NCBI GenBank assembly: GCA_002346525.1
Contig: DDZY01000219.1
Span: forward strand, 1 to 10,463
Length of the DNA: 10,463 nucleotides
Direction: 5' to 3'
From: Proteobacteria bacterium UBA2996
GTDB taxonomy: Bacteria > Pseudomonadota > Gammaproteobacteria > Arenicellales > UBA868
The translations under genes were made by a program, and so were the position numbers. Below are positions 1 to 7,103 of this stretch, in pieces. How positions within the stretch are numbered: position 1 is the first letter of the stretch; every line of letters begins with the position of its first letter. Below the pieces are notes generated by a model. It searched no databases. It had not been told where the DNA came from and was given only the letters and a program-made list of their open reading frames with translations.

Positions 1-416
1 TCGAAGGCGATATCGATGCGATCGAAGTGCCGGTTTCCACCCATTGCATCAACCTGGACGCCTTGCGGCATTACCCGCGCATCGACGGGGTGGTCAGCGA
101 CCTCCATCTACACGGGGGGATCTCCTCGACGCTAAAGTTCATCGATACGGTAAACGGAATTGGCAAGGCTTTTTGGTTACGCTCGACCTGGGAACTTGGT
201 GTTTCGTGGGCGGCCATGTGCCAGCTCGCCCTAGCGGTTCCTACCATGCAGCGGCCGTCCCAGACCCTGATCGACTGGGTAGCGGATGATCTGTTGATTA
301 ACAGTGAATGGCAGATTGTACATGGCGTCGTTCATCCGGTTTACAAACCTGGACTCGGGGTTGAGTTAAACCACGCTGCGTTGGAGCGGTACGCCACCGG
401 GTCCTGGCACAACTGA
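1..416 (+). CDS. Enolase-superfamily (mandelate racemase / glucarate dehydratase-like) enzyme, C-terminal fragment
   Basis: The reading frame is open to the left edge (first full codon at base 3), so this is the last ~137 codons of a longer gene of usually about 400 codons; a GTG at 27 is internal, not a start. What is visible is the C-terminal half of the (beta/alpha)7-beta barrel: the segment VSDLHLHGG (about 90-116) corresponds to the conserved strand-7 region of acid-sugar dehydratases, and the tail KPGLGVEL (about 345-368) matches the 'P-x-KPGLGVEL' ending common to glucarate and galactarate dehydratase-like proteins. Family members abstract a proton alpha to a carboxylate with Mg2+ in the cytoplasm, usually dehydrating or racemising sugar acids. 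Oddity: where glucarate dehydratase has an HSNxH-type segment with the catalytic His, this protein reads RSTWE (180-194). The substrate cannot be told from this fragment. The stop is TGA at 414-416. Confidence 0.82.
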   Translation, partial: EGDIDAIEVPVSTHCINLDALRHYPRIDGVVSDLHLHGGISSTLKFIDTVNGIGKAFWLRSTWELGVSWAAMCQLALAVPTMQRPSQTLIDWVADDLLINSEWQIVHGVVHPVYKPGLGVELNHAALERYATGSWHN

Positions 417-504
417 TTAGACATGCTGTTGAATTGCACTGAAAGTCGAATCAGATTTTGGGCAGATTTAGCAAAAGGAATTGACCCCAAAAATCAGCAA
501 AAAG

Positions 505-522
505 GGTACTGACAAGTTAACT
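505..522 (+). repeat. Left terminal inverted repeat of the IS6 remnant
   Basis: The 18-mer GGTACTGACAAGTTAACT is the exact reverse complement of 813-830. The match stops at both sides (G504 against A831; G523 against A812), so the repeat is sharply delimited. Confidence 0.85.
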
Positions 523-545
523 GTAACTCGGTGACAATTGCCTAA

Positions 546-776
546 TGGCTAAATCAAATATTTACAAACAATCGCGTTGAACTTTCGCACCAACCTACCA
601 GGGTGAGAGAACGGGGCATGCGTAGACTTAAATCGATGATTAAAGCTCAGCGCTTTTTGGGTGCGCATTCAGTCGTGTGCAATTTGTTCAGTCTAGGTCG
701 GCACCAGGTTTCTGCGGTTCACTATCGATTAATACGGTTACGTGCCTTTGCGTCTTGGGAAAATGCAGTGGTCTAA
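546..776 (+). pseudogene. IS6-family transposase, C-terminal fragment
   Basis: The frame ending with TAA at 774-776 reads NNRVELSHQPTRVRERGM (567-620) followed by RRLKSM, AQRFLGAHSVVCNLF, GRHQVSA, HYRLIRLRAFASWENAVV. This is the characteristic end of IS6-family DDE transposases: the NNRAE-SHQPTR motif carries the third catalytic acidic residue (E at 579-581), and an AQRFL...HA-x-x-NLF segment follows. The frame is closed upstream by TAA at 543-545, and the N-terminal ~160 residues, including the first two catalytic Asp, are absent. The Asn usually seen after the Glu is Leu. No start codon or ribosome binding site precedes it; ATG at 618 is internal. It cannot encode an active transposase. Confidence 0.8.
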
Positions 777-812
777 AACGGCAAGAATTACGGGAGTTTT
801 CCCGATTTCAGA

Positions 813-830
813 AGTTAACTTGTCAGTACC
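813..830 (-). repeat. Right terminal inverted repeat of the IS6 remnant
   Basis: AGTTAACTTGTCAGTACC is the exact reverse complement of 505-522. It begins 36 bases after the transposase stop codon, the usual place for the right end of an IS6 element. Confidence 0.85.
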
Positions 831-899
831 ATATTCGATGGTGTTGCAAGGCAGATCCAGTACAATGGGAATGTCCTTTGCACCGGTAAGAGATTTTTC

Positions 900-2207
900 T
901 TAAGCGCGTTTCTCAAACGGGACACTGTTAATAACTTCGTTCAATATGACCTCGATCAATTCGAATGAAGACTGGCTGTTGATGTCTTCAAAGTAGAGAT
1001 GGCTCGGCCAAGGGGTAGTGTTATAGGTGTCCCGGGGCAGGTCAGTCGCCTCACAAACGCGTCTGATCGCGCCAACATGAGATCTGGCGAGTTCTGCCAA
1101 TTCCGTTCTTGCCGCGCCCATGTCTTCGATACTGTTTCGGTCAATTTTGGGCGAACCGATGCCGGAAGTCAGCGCCATTTTGCGTTGGATTGCCTGATCT
1201 TCGTAGAATGAGATATCCACTTTGTCCGCGTCCAATCGCATGACAAAGTAATGATTGACGCTGACTTTGGCATCGGTCAATTCAACCAGGCTGCCGCGTT
1301 CAGAATTTGAGCCTTCAGGCATCTTGCGGCGGGATCTGCGATCTTTCTTTTTTGGCTCTGACGTAAAATCACCGCGATAATTGTTGCAGAAAACGCGATC
1401 CGCATAGGGCTTGTCTCGCAACATATGTTTAATGGCGCGGATCGACATGTTCTTGCAATTTCCCGGCCCGATGAAAAAAGGCGAGCCCGATGCATCCGAC
1501 AACTCGACCCAACCGTTCGGAAATTTTTCGTAGAAATGGTCCATCCATGGCCCCAACACGACATCGCCCAGATGATCCAGCAGTGCATTCACCATATCAG
1601 GGTCGTGAACTACGTCGTCCAGCAGGGGTTCCTGGCCGTAGATATCGGCGGCAAGGCTATAAGGGGCCGAAACCTGCAACATCGGGGGCAACCCAGTCAA
1701 CTCCTCTGTCACCCGTAGAATTTCGTCAATCACCTTGGGTACGCCAGTCGTGAAATCCGGCGTCTGAAGTTCGTGCCAGTTGCTTTTGTTGATCAGCACG
1801 GTATCCGGATCCGCTCCCGGCGGGTATTTGTCCGGATACATCATCTTCTGACCCAGCGGCTCACAGGTCAGCGCATAAAGCGCCCAGGTAACATAGGGTT
1901 TTTCAACGCCAAGCAACTTAGAAAGGGCGAGACTTGCGCGAACAAAGCGATATGCATCGACATTGTAGTAATCCCACGATTCGATGCCATAGAGGTCATG
2001 TAGTACACCCAACCCAAGCATCTGCATACAAGCGGTTGAATGAACTCGGTCCGGCAATGCTGTCAGCTTAAAACTCTGGTCTAAATCACCTGAAATAGCC
2101 GCATCCATGACTTCGGTCAATTCTCGTTTCGCGTCCAAGTCACCTGACTGCCACCGCCCTAACAGGCGGAGTCCTTCGGGATAGGCATAAGGATCGAAAT
2201 TGATCAT
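900..2207 (-). CDS. Uroporphyrinogen decarboxylase-fold protein, probable methyltransferase-type member
   Basis: A complete 435-residue protein with the core signature of the URO-D superfamily: LQVSAPYSLAADIYG (177-191), the following DP-x-MVNALLDHL segment (202-213), and ELSDASGSPFFIGPGN (235-250). The superfamily includes haem-pathway HemE and the cobalamin-linked methyltransferases MtaA/MtbA. HemE is usually about 340-350 residues; the longer N-terminus and the dissimilar substrate-pocket region argue against HemE. At the place where MtaA-type enzymes carry the zinc-binding His-x-Cys, it reads RVFCNNYRGDF (271-281): Cys274 is kept but the His is not. A Lys/Arg-rich stretch (PKKKDRRSRRK, 285-295) follows. 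ATG at 2205-2207 is the only clear start; the ribosome binding site is weak. It is transcribed away from the MocR regulator, which may control it. A methyl-transfer role in methylated amine or betaine use is inference; no corrinoid-protein gene is visible. Confidence 0.82.
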   Translation of the reverse strand: MINFDPYAYPEGLRLLGRWQSGDLDAKRELTEVMDAAISGDLDQSFKLTALPDRVHSTACMQMLGLGVLHDLYGIESWDYYNVDAYRFVRASLALSKLLGVEKPYVTWALYALTCEPLGQKMMYPDKYPPGADPDTVLINKSNWHELQTPDFTTGVPKVIDEILRVTEELTGLPPMLQVSAPYSLAADIYGQEPLLDDVVHDPDMVNALLDHLGDVVLGPWMDHFYEKFPNGWVELSDASGSPFFIGPGNCKNMSIRAIKHMLRDKPYADRVFCNNYRGDFTSEPKKKDRRSRRKMPEGSNSERGSLVELTDAKVSVNHYFVMRLDADKVDISFYEDQAIQRKMALTSGIGSPKIDRNSIEDMGAARTELAELARSHVGAIRRVCEATDLPRDTYNTTPWPSHLYFEDINSQSSFELIEVILNEVINSVPFEKRA

Positions 2208-2250
2208 GGTGCGGTCCAGCCTTTGTGCTTAGTTGCAACAGCGCGCCTCA

Positions 2251-2279
2251 TTGACTTTACCTTTTAGGTTATCTTTAAT
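2251..2279 (+). promoter_or_regulatory. Probable sigma70-type promoter of the MocR gene
   Basis: TTGACT (2251-2256), a 17-base spacer and TTTAAT (2274-2279) give a good housekeeping promoter pointing at the regulator gene, with a leader of about 50 bases. The -10 hexamer lies inside the dyad at 2266-2293, so a protein bound there would block the promoter, consistent with autoregulation. Not experimentally shown. Confidence 0.5.
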
Positions 2280-2304
2280 TGGAAGGATAACCTATATCCG
2301 TTAT
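2266..2304. promoter_or_regulatory. Operator-like dyad plus third half-site between the divergent genes
   Basis: AGGTTATCTTT (2266-2276) and AAGGATAACCT (2283-2293) form an inverted repeat with 10 of 11 positions paired and a 6-base centre. A further half-site GTTAT (2300-2304) pairs with the ATAAC of the second arm (2287-2291), so three GTTATC-like half-sites lie in 39 bases. Multiple half-sites of this kind are typical of GntR/MocR-family binding regions. The position between the URO-D-fold gene and the regulator suits control of both. That the MocR protein encoded alongside is the binder is inference. Confidence 0.5.
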
Positions 2305-2336
2305 GAAGAATTCGATAGACCCATTGTGATCCTGCT

Positions 2337-3815
2337 ATGCCAAAGCACCCAAAGGGAGCATTACTCCAAAACCTAGGCATTGAACGCGGAACGTCCGTAC
2401 CAATTTACCGACAAATCGACGCGTCGTTGCGCCGCTTGATCCTGGAAGGCAACTTGCGGCCGGGGCAAAAACTACCTTCAACGCGAGAGCTCGCCGACGA
2501 ACTCGGGGTCTCACGTATTACGGTAAAAACGGTTTATGAGCAGCTCGCTATAGAAGGGTTCGTTCGATCAAAAACTGGCGCAGGTACGTTTGTGGCTGAG
2601 GGACTGGATGTCAAAGCATTGCCCGATTTTCAGCGACCACGCCGTCAACCCAGATTGGCTGATACGGTGATCTCGGGTCGCGCGAGAAAAATTATGCCCT
2701 CCAAAGCCGCAGTGCGATTGGACAGGATCGATCCGTTTCGTCCGGGTGTGCCCGCACTAGAACTTTTTCCAGTCAAACTTTGGAACAAATACCTGCTGGA
2801 TGCAGCTATTTCCTGCGACAGACAGAACATGAGCTATGGTGAGATCAAAGGCCAGAGTTCACTCCGCCAGTCCATTGCCAGGCATTTGATAAACACACGC
2901 GGCATGCAAGTGGATCCTGAGCAGATTATCATCACGGCCGGGGCACAGCAGGCTTTCGTCCTAACGGCTCTCGTTCTGCTGAATCCAACCGACACTGTCT
3001 GGTACGAAAACCCGGGCCACATCGCAGGACGCGAAGTCTTGGAGGTGCTGGGAGCAAATGTAATGCCTGTCCCGATAGACGATGAAGGCATGGACATTAA
3101 TTACGCGATCGCCAAGCACACCAAACCGGCATTGATCTTTACAACACCATCGCACCAGCAGCCACTCGGTACAACAATGAGTCTTTCCCGGCGGCTGATG
3201 CTGCTGAATTACGCCCGTGAAAGTGGTGCCTGGATTGTCGAAGACGACTATGACAGCGAATTCCGGTATCGCGGGCAACCCCTGCCGGCGCTTAGTGCGC
3301 TGGATAGCGAACGCAGTGTCTTCTATGTCGGCACTTTTTCCAAGTCTATGTTTGCGGCCATACGTATTGGCTATGTCGTAGTGCCCCCCGCGTTTGTAGA
3401 GGCTTTTGCACTCGCCCAGAACTTGCTTGGGCAGAGTTCTTCTTCAGTTGTGGAAAAGGCTCTGTCAATGCTCATGGATGACGGAAAGTTTTCCGACCAT
3501 ATCCGAAAAATGCGCCGGGTTTACCGCGAAAGGCGCAATGTTTTGCATGATTGTTTGGTGACGGAATGTGCTGATAGTCTTGAACCACAGCCGACAGATG
3601 CTGGAATGCATATGTTGGCCTGGCTGAAAAACAATGTAGACGATCAGACAGCACATAGGGCCCTACTAGATGTTGGCATCGAATGCCTCCCATTGTCCGT
3701 TTACTGTACGGAGCCGTTGGCGCGCTCTGGCATTGTTTTAGGATTTTCCGGGGTTAATGAACGGCACATGCCCAAACTAGTAAGGCGCATGTCAGAAACA
3801 CTTAGAACTCTTTAG
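2337..3815 (+). CDS. MocR-family transcriptional regulator (GntR helix-turn-helix fused to aminotransferase fold)
   Basis: A complete 492-residue protein with the two-part MocR layout. Residues about 22-88 are a GntR-type winged helix: PIYRQIDASLRR, LRPGQKLPSTRELADELGVS, then TVYEQLAIEGFV and the wing GAGTFVAEG. Residues about 130-490 are a fold-type I aminotransferase domain: GAQQAF (202-207), TPSHQQPLGTTMS (270-282), the cofactor-binding EDDYDSEFRY (302-311) and GTFSKSM (332-338), in which Lys336 is the expected pyridoxal-phosphate lysine. Family members (PdxR, GabR, TauR) sense PLP adducts or amino compounds and bind DNA as head-to-tail dimers. ATG at 2337 is the first in-frame start giving the complete domain; the ribosome binding site is weak. 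It is divergent from the URO-D-fold gene, the most likely target. The TAG stop (3813-3815) sits at the edge of an IS remnant, so the last residues may not be original. Confidence 0.92.
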   Translation: MPKHPKGALLQNLGIERGTSVPIYRQIDASLRRLILEGNLRPGQKLPSTRELADELGVSRITVKTVYEQLAIEGFVRSKTGAGTFVAEGLDVKALPDFQRPRRQPRLADTVISGRARKIMPSKAAVRLDRIDPFRPGVPALELFPVKLWNKYLLDAAISCDRQNMSYGEIKGQSSLRQSIARHLINTRGMQVDPEQIIITAGAQQAFVLTALVLLNPTDTVWYENPGHIAGREVLEVLGANVMPVPIDDEGMDINYAIAKHTKPALIFTTPSHQQPLGTTMSLSRRLMLLNYARESGAWIVEDDYDSEFRYRGQPLPALSALDSERSVFYVGTFSKSMFAAIRIGYVVVPPAFVEAFALAQNLLGQSSSSVVEKALSMLMDDGKFSDHIRKMRRVYRERRNVLHDCLVTECADSLEPQPTDAGMHMLAWLKNNVDDQTAHRALLDVGIECLPLSVYCTEPLARSGIVLGFSGVNERHMPKLVRRMSETLRTL

Positions 3816-4554
3816 GGTGCTGTCAGGCTAATGCGAACCGGTCTCCGAATAGCCCATCGCGGCCTGGGTCAGGCCGCCAGCTGGCGCCACTCGTCCAAGG
3901 CGGCGGAGCGGGCTTCCTTGAAATGCGATCGCCGGGACAAGTGGCGCTCTAAGTTAAAGTGATTGCGGATCGAAGCGTGGGTCGAGGGGTCGAGGCGAAC
4001 TTCCGCAGGGTCTTAGTGTCCCTGAAGCGTGCCATCCCCCCTCGCGTCTTCGGAACAGTTGGCGTGAATTCTCGGCTCTGTTGTTGAGCCAGCGACCGCA
4101 TACTTGTCGGCGCTCCACACCAATGTCTCTCATGGCAGTCCTGTAGGAGCGCAGGCGTTCCGTCACGATCGCTCTCGGCCGACCGTGGCGCTTCACCGAA
4201 CGCCTCAGAAAGGCCATGGCTGCCTTACGATCCCGGCGCTTCGTGGCGAATACCTCTTGCACCTCACCCTCGTGATCAACCGCAGCCAAAGATAATGGGT
4301 CACGTCGTTGATCTTCACAAAAACCTCGGCCGGGTGCCAGCACCATTGGGGAACCGCCCTCAAGCGGCCTCGCCTCCGACGCCTGATCTCAGTGGCAAAC
4401 ATTGGGCCGAAGCGAGAGTGGATAGCGGATGTAAGGAATCACTGTCACGTGGATAACCTCAGGTGACGAATTGAAATACCGGAAGGAATTGCGAATCGTA
4501 AACAGCTAGGCGTCAACCTGGCCCGGCCCAAGACATTGTGCTCTGGCACTGCCC
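3815..4554 (-). mobile_element. Second IS6-family insertion sequence remnant
   Basis: This segment carries a broken IS6-type transposase on the minus strand. The left boundary is a likely terminal repeat starting GGGTGCTGTCAG (3815-3826). The matching right end is tentative: reading inward from 4554 on the minus strand gives GGGCAGTGCCAG, agreeing at 8 of 12 positions. The resulting ~740 bp, plus the ~70-80 bp missing from the transposase, gives the normal IS6 length of about 0.8 kb, which supports these limits. The flanking octamers differ, so no target duplication is seen. Its repeats and its protein differ from those of the element at 505-830, so this is an independent insertion. Confidence 0.65.
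3869..4499 (-). pseudogene. IS6-family transposase, disrupted by deletion, frameshifts and an 8-bp duplication
   Basis: Read on the minus strand in switching frames, nearly the whole transposase can be followed: FRYFNSSPEVI then YIRYPLSLR (about 4484-4407), RFGPMFATEIRRRRRG (from about 4413), EVFVKINDVTHYLW (about 4330-4288), AVDHEGEVQEVFATKRRDRK, VTERLRSYRTAMRDIG, GRWLNNRAENS, then FRDTKTLRKFAST, THASIRNHFNLERHLSRRS and DEWRQLAA with TGA at 3869-3871. Damage visible: a deletion of about 24 codons joining PLSLR to RFGPMF near 4407-4413; a one-base loss near 4283-4286 (TGG-CGT-GCG expected); a one-base loss in the six-C run at 4036-4041; and a tandem GGTCGAGG duplication (3980-3995). The catalytic DDE region is largely recognisable but out of frame. 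The start codon is also lost: the frame is stopped just before codon ACG at 4499. It is non-functional. Confidence 0.85.
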
Positions 4555-4676
4555 GCCTGACCATGACACCAGGCCATCCAACTTACACTACATTGACGGA
4601 CGTGATCCTTCAGGTCGGCCATATCTCGAACCCACTTCGGTATTTTCGAATGGGCTAATGGCTAAGAAGTTACATC

Positions 4677-7094
4677 TTAGGCCAACAGTTTCTGCCGTTT
4701 CGAATCATAAGGAACTTGAGCGAGCGGTGTGGCTTTGTATTTTCGTTTCGCGACCTCGATTTCAAAACTGCGCGCCCTTGTTTCAGCCTGCGTTTCGCCG
4801 AAGGCGATCGGTACATTAGCAAAGCATAACGCCTTTCCGGTGCGTGGGCCGCGCGCTCCAGAAGATGTCAATCCCACGGCGCGCCCGTTTTCCCAAACCG
4901 GTTCATCATGCAACAATAGTGGATCCCCTGTGACTTCAAGCAGGACCTGCCGCCGGGTCAGTCCGTTTGCTTTCTGCCCCAATAATGAGTCAACGCCCAA
5001 AAATTCACCCTTATTCCAATTCACGACGAAATCAATCCCGGCCTCTAGGGGCGAAATGTCGGGGCCGAGGTCGTGGCCCCAATGCTTGAACCCTTTCTCG
5101 ATCCGGCAACCATCAAGGGCATAAACGCCCAAAAGGTGTTGGGTGTGGGCACGTAGCGCGTCAAAAAGCGGGATGGCATCTGCCGTACGCACCGCAATTT
5201 CCCAGCCAAGCTCGCCGACGAAGCTTAGGCGCGTAGCGGTGGCGGGCAGCCCGGCAACCGTCACGTTTTGGGCGGTGGAAAAGGCGAACGTGTCCCAATC
5301 GTCTGCGGACAGTGCCTGCAGGATCTCGCGTGCCAGCGGCCCCATTACACCGATCACCGCCTCGTCTTCGGTCACGTCTTTCAATTGCACGTCATACCCT
5401 TGCGCACGGGCCTGTTTTCTTAGCCAGTAGATGTCCTTACGCCGCGTAGCCGCGCCTGAGGTCGCCCGGAAGGCCTGCTCCCCCACTCGTGTCACGGTTA
5501 AATCCGCCTCGATCCCGCCCCGTTTGTTCAGCAAGGTTGTATAAACCGCGCGACCCGGTGCTACATCCAGATCGGATGAGCAGACCCATTGCATAAGCGC
5601 CAGCGCATCCGGCCCCGTCACATCAATTTTGGTGAACATCGACAAGTCGATCAGCGCTGCGCTGTCGGCCATGTCCTGGGCTTCGCGATCCGCCACATAT
5701 TGCCATGTTTGTGGGCCGACTGAGTACGGTAGGCTGAGTTCCTCTTCGTTCTGGGCAAACCACAATGTTCGCTCCCATGCGCCACCCACGCCCCACACTG
5801 CGCCTGCCTGATCCAGCGCCTGATATAAGGGTGACAAGCGCAAGTTGCGACCGGAAATCGGCTGTTTATAGGGCCAGTGCATTGCAAATATATTGCCCGC
5901 TGCCTCGCGCATCTTGTCTTCCATGAAGCTGGGATCGGATTGCAGTGAGTCACAGCGCAAAATGTCGATATCCCACAGGTCACTAGGGGCCTCGCCCGTA
6001 ATCATCCAATCGGCTAGTGCATCCCCCACCCCGGCGGATGACATGATGCCGGCCGAGTTCATTCCAGTGGCCACATAGAGATTCCCCAGTTCGGGCGTTT
6101 CGCCCACTAGCGGGCGACTGTCGGCGGTAAAGCTTTCTGGCCCGTTGAGGAAATGCTGAATACCGGCGGATTCTAGCCCGGGGAACATGGTCAAGGCAGC
6201 GTCGATGAAAGGCTCCGCCTGCTCCCAATCATCTCCCATCTCAAGAAAAGGGCGGTTGCCCTCGGGTGCATGCGGATCCCAAGGTTTCGCATCCATCTCA
6301 ATCCAGCCCACCAACAGCTTACCCGCATCGCCTTTCATGTAAACATGGGTTTCCATATCTCGGAAAATCGGGAAGGGCTTAGGCAAGCCTTTAATTGGTT
6401 CAGTTACCACGTACATGTGCATTGCCGAGTGTTGCGGCAACACGACACCTGCATCATCTGCGAGCTTTTTGGACCAAGCACCAGCACAAAGTGCCACTTG
6501 CTCCGCCTCAATTTGGCTACCATCGGACAGTTCCACACCGGTGATTTTGTCATCCGTAGACACCAGGCGTGTAACCAGCACCCCTTCGCGAACTTCCACT
6601 CCCTTTGTACGCGCTGCCTTGACATAGGCCATCGACAAATCCACCGGGTTGACCTGCCCGTCTTCCTTGAGCGTGAGTGCACCGTGAATTCCCTGAGCGC
6701 TTATTCCAGGCACACGCGCTGCAACTTCATCTCCCGATACCATCTCAGGTGTCATACCCGAGAATTCAGCTACTGCATGAATACGTTTTAACTCGTCCAT
6801 GCGTTCAGGACAGCGCGCAATCCAATACCCGGTAGTCTGCTGATAACCGGTTGCAAGACCTGTTTCGCGCTCCAACTCTGGGAAGGTTTCCAGCGCCTTG
6901 GAAGCCAGTCGAGTAAAGTTCAGCGAAGGTCGCAGTGGCCCAACAATCCCGGCCGCATGCCATGTAGTGCCAGATGTCAATTGGTTGCGCTCTAGCAGCA
7001 GGATGTCCTTCGCGCCTTTCTTGGAGAGATGATACGCGAGGCTCAATCCGATCACTCCCCCACCAATGATGACGATATTACGTTTCGTATTCAT
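4677..7094 (-). CDS. Dimethylglycine/sarcosine dehydrogenase-like FAD oxidoreductase with GcvT (tetrahydrofolate) domain
   Basis: A complete 805-residue, two-part cytoplasmic enzyme. Residues 7-36 form the FAD Rossmann motif (IIGGGVIGLSLAYHL, ending in the ribose-binding Glu35). LTSGTTWHAAG (39-49) is the flavinylation motif of dimethylglycine and sarcosine dehydrogenases, making His46 the expected covalent FAD anchor. Residues to about 370 are the DAO-type oxidoreductase domain, and about 375-430 (with MHWPYKQPISGRNL) the FAO_M linker. From about 435 to the end is a GcvT aminomethyltransferase domain: TKIDVTGPDA, LLNKRGGIEADLTV with Asp531 at the folate-reactive position, and IEKGFKHWGHDL with SPLEAGI. 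Such enzymes demethylate tertiary or secondary N-methyl amines and pass the formaldehyde unit to tetrahydrofolate as 5,10-methylene-THF. The length is normal for the family (about 800-860). ATG at 7092-7094 lies 9 bp after the upstream pseudogene stop. Whether it prefers dimethylglycine, sarcosine or another N-methyl compound cannot be read from sequence. Confidence 0.92.
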   Translation of the reverse strand: MNTKRNIVIIGGGVIGLSLAYHLSKKGAKDILLLERNQLTSGTTWHAAGIVGPLRPSLNFTRLASKALETFPELERETGLATGYQQTTGYWIARCPERMDELKRIHAVAEFSGMTPEMVSGDEVAARVPGISAQGIHGALTLKEDGQVNPVDLSMAYVKAARTKGVEVREGVLVTRLVSTDDKITGVELSDGSQIEAEQVALCAGAWSKKLADDAGVVLPQHSAMHMYVVTEPIKGLPKPFPIFRDMETHVYMKGDAGKLLVGWIEMDAKPWDPHAPEGNRPFLEMGDDWEQAEPFIDAALTMFPGLESAGIQHFLNGPESFTADSRPLVGETPELGNLYVATGMNSAGIMSSAGVGDALADWMITGEAPSDLWDIDILRCDSLQSDPSFMEDKMREAAGNIFAMHWPYKQPISGRNLRLSPLYQALDQAGAVWGVGGAWERTLWFAQNEEELSLPYSVGPQTWQYVADREAQDMADSAALIDLSMFTKIDVTGPDALALMQWVCSSDLDVAPGRAVYTTLLNKRGGIEADLTVTRVGEQAFRATSGAATRRKDIYWLRKQARAQGYDVQLKDVTEDEAVIGVMGPLAREILQALSADDWDTFAFSTAQNVTVAGLPATATRLSFVGELGWEIAVRTADAIPLFDALRAHTQHLLGVYALDGCRIEKGFKHWGHDLGPDISPLEAGIDFVVNWNKGEFLGVDSLLGQKANGLTRRQVLLEVTGDPLLLHDEPVWENGRAVGLTSSGARGPRTGKALCFANVPIAFGETQAETRARSFEIEVAKRKYKATPLAQVPYDSKRQKLLA

Positions 7095-7103
7095 GGGACA
7101 CTG

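Larger units (their letters stand above)
505..830 (+). mobile_element. IS6-family insertion sequence remnant, internally deleted (326 bp)
   Basis: Two perfect 18-bp inverted repeats bound a 326-bp segment that holds only the C-terminal part of an IS6-type transposase. The repeat begins GGTACTG, which fits the GG-N-(A/T)CTG start of IS6-family ends (compare GGCACTGTTGCAAA of IS26). An intact IS6 element is about 0.8 kb, so roughly 0.5 kb, coding for the N-terminal and most of the catalytic part, is missing between about 523 and 545. The flanking octamers (497-504 and 831-838) differ, so no target duplication is left. Because both ends are intact, the element could in principle be moved by a transposase supplied elsewhere. 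That last point is inference. Confidence 0.75.

Noticed and set aside
417..504. Possible IS21-type end (reverse complement contains GGGGTCAATTCC and repeated TTTTGCT)
   Set aside because: It only vaguely resembles IS21-family end repeats; no transposase piece, no matching other end and no target duplication were found.
677..889. 70-codon plus-strand frame after the enolase-like gene
   Set aside because: It overlaps, in another frame, the transposase tail that ends at 776, runs through the IS right end, and has no ribosome binding site.
900..2207. HemE (haem biosynthesis uroporphyrinogen decarboxylase)
   Set aside because: It is about 90 residues longer than HemE, lacks an evident HemE N-terminal substrate motif, and sits among accessory genes with IS remnants rather than haem genes.
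4590..4650. tRNA-like T-arm motif (GGTTCGAGA on the minus strand) between the IS remnant and the demethylase gene
   Set aside because: The flanking bases do not pair into a 5-bp T-stem, and no acceptor or anticodon arm could be found, so it is neither a tRNA nor a convincing att remnant.
4538..4819. 93-codon plus-strand frame
   Set aside because: It lies partly antisense to the 3' end of the strong demethylase gene and has no ribosome binding site. A shadow frame.
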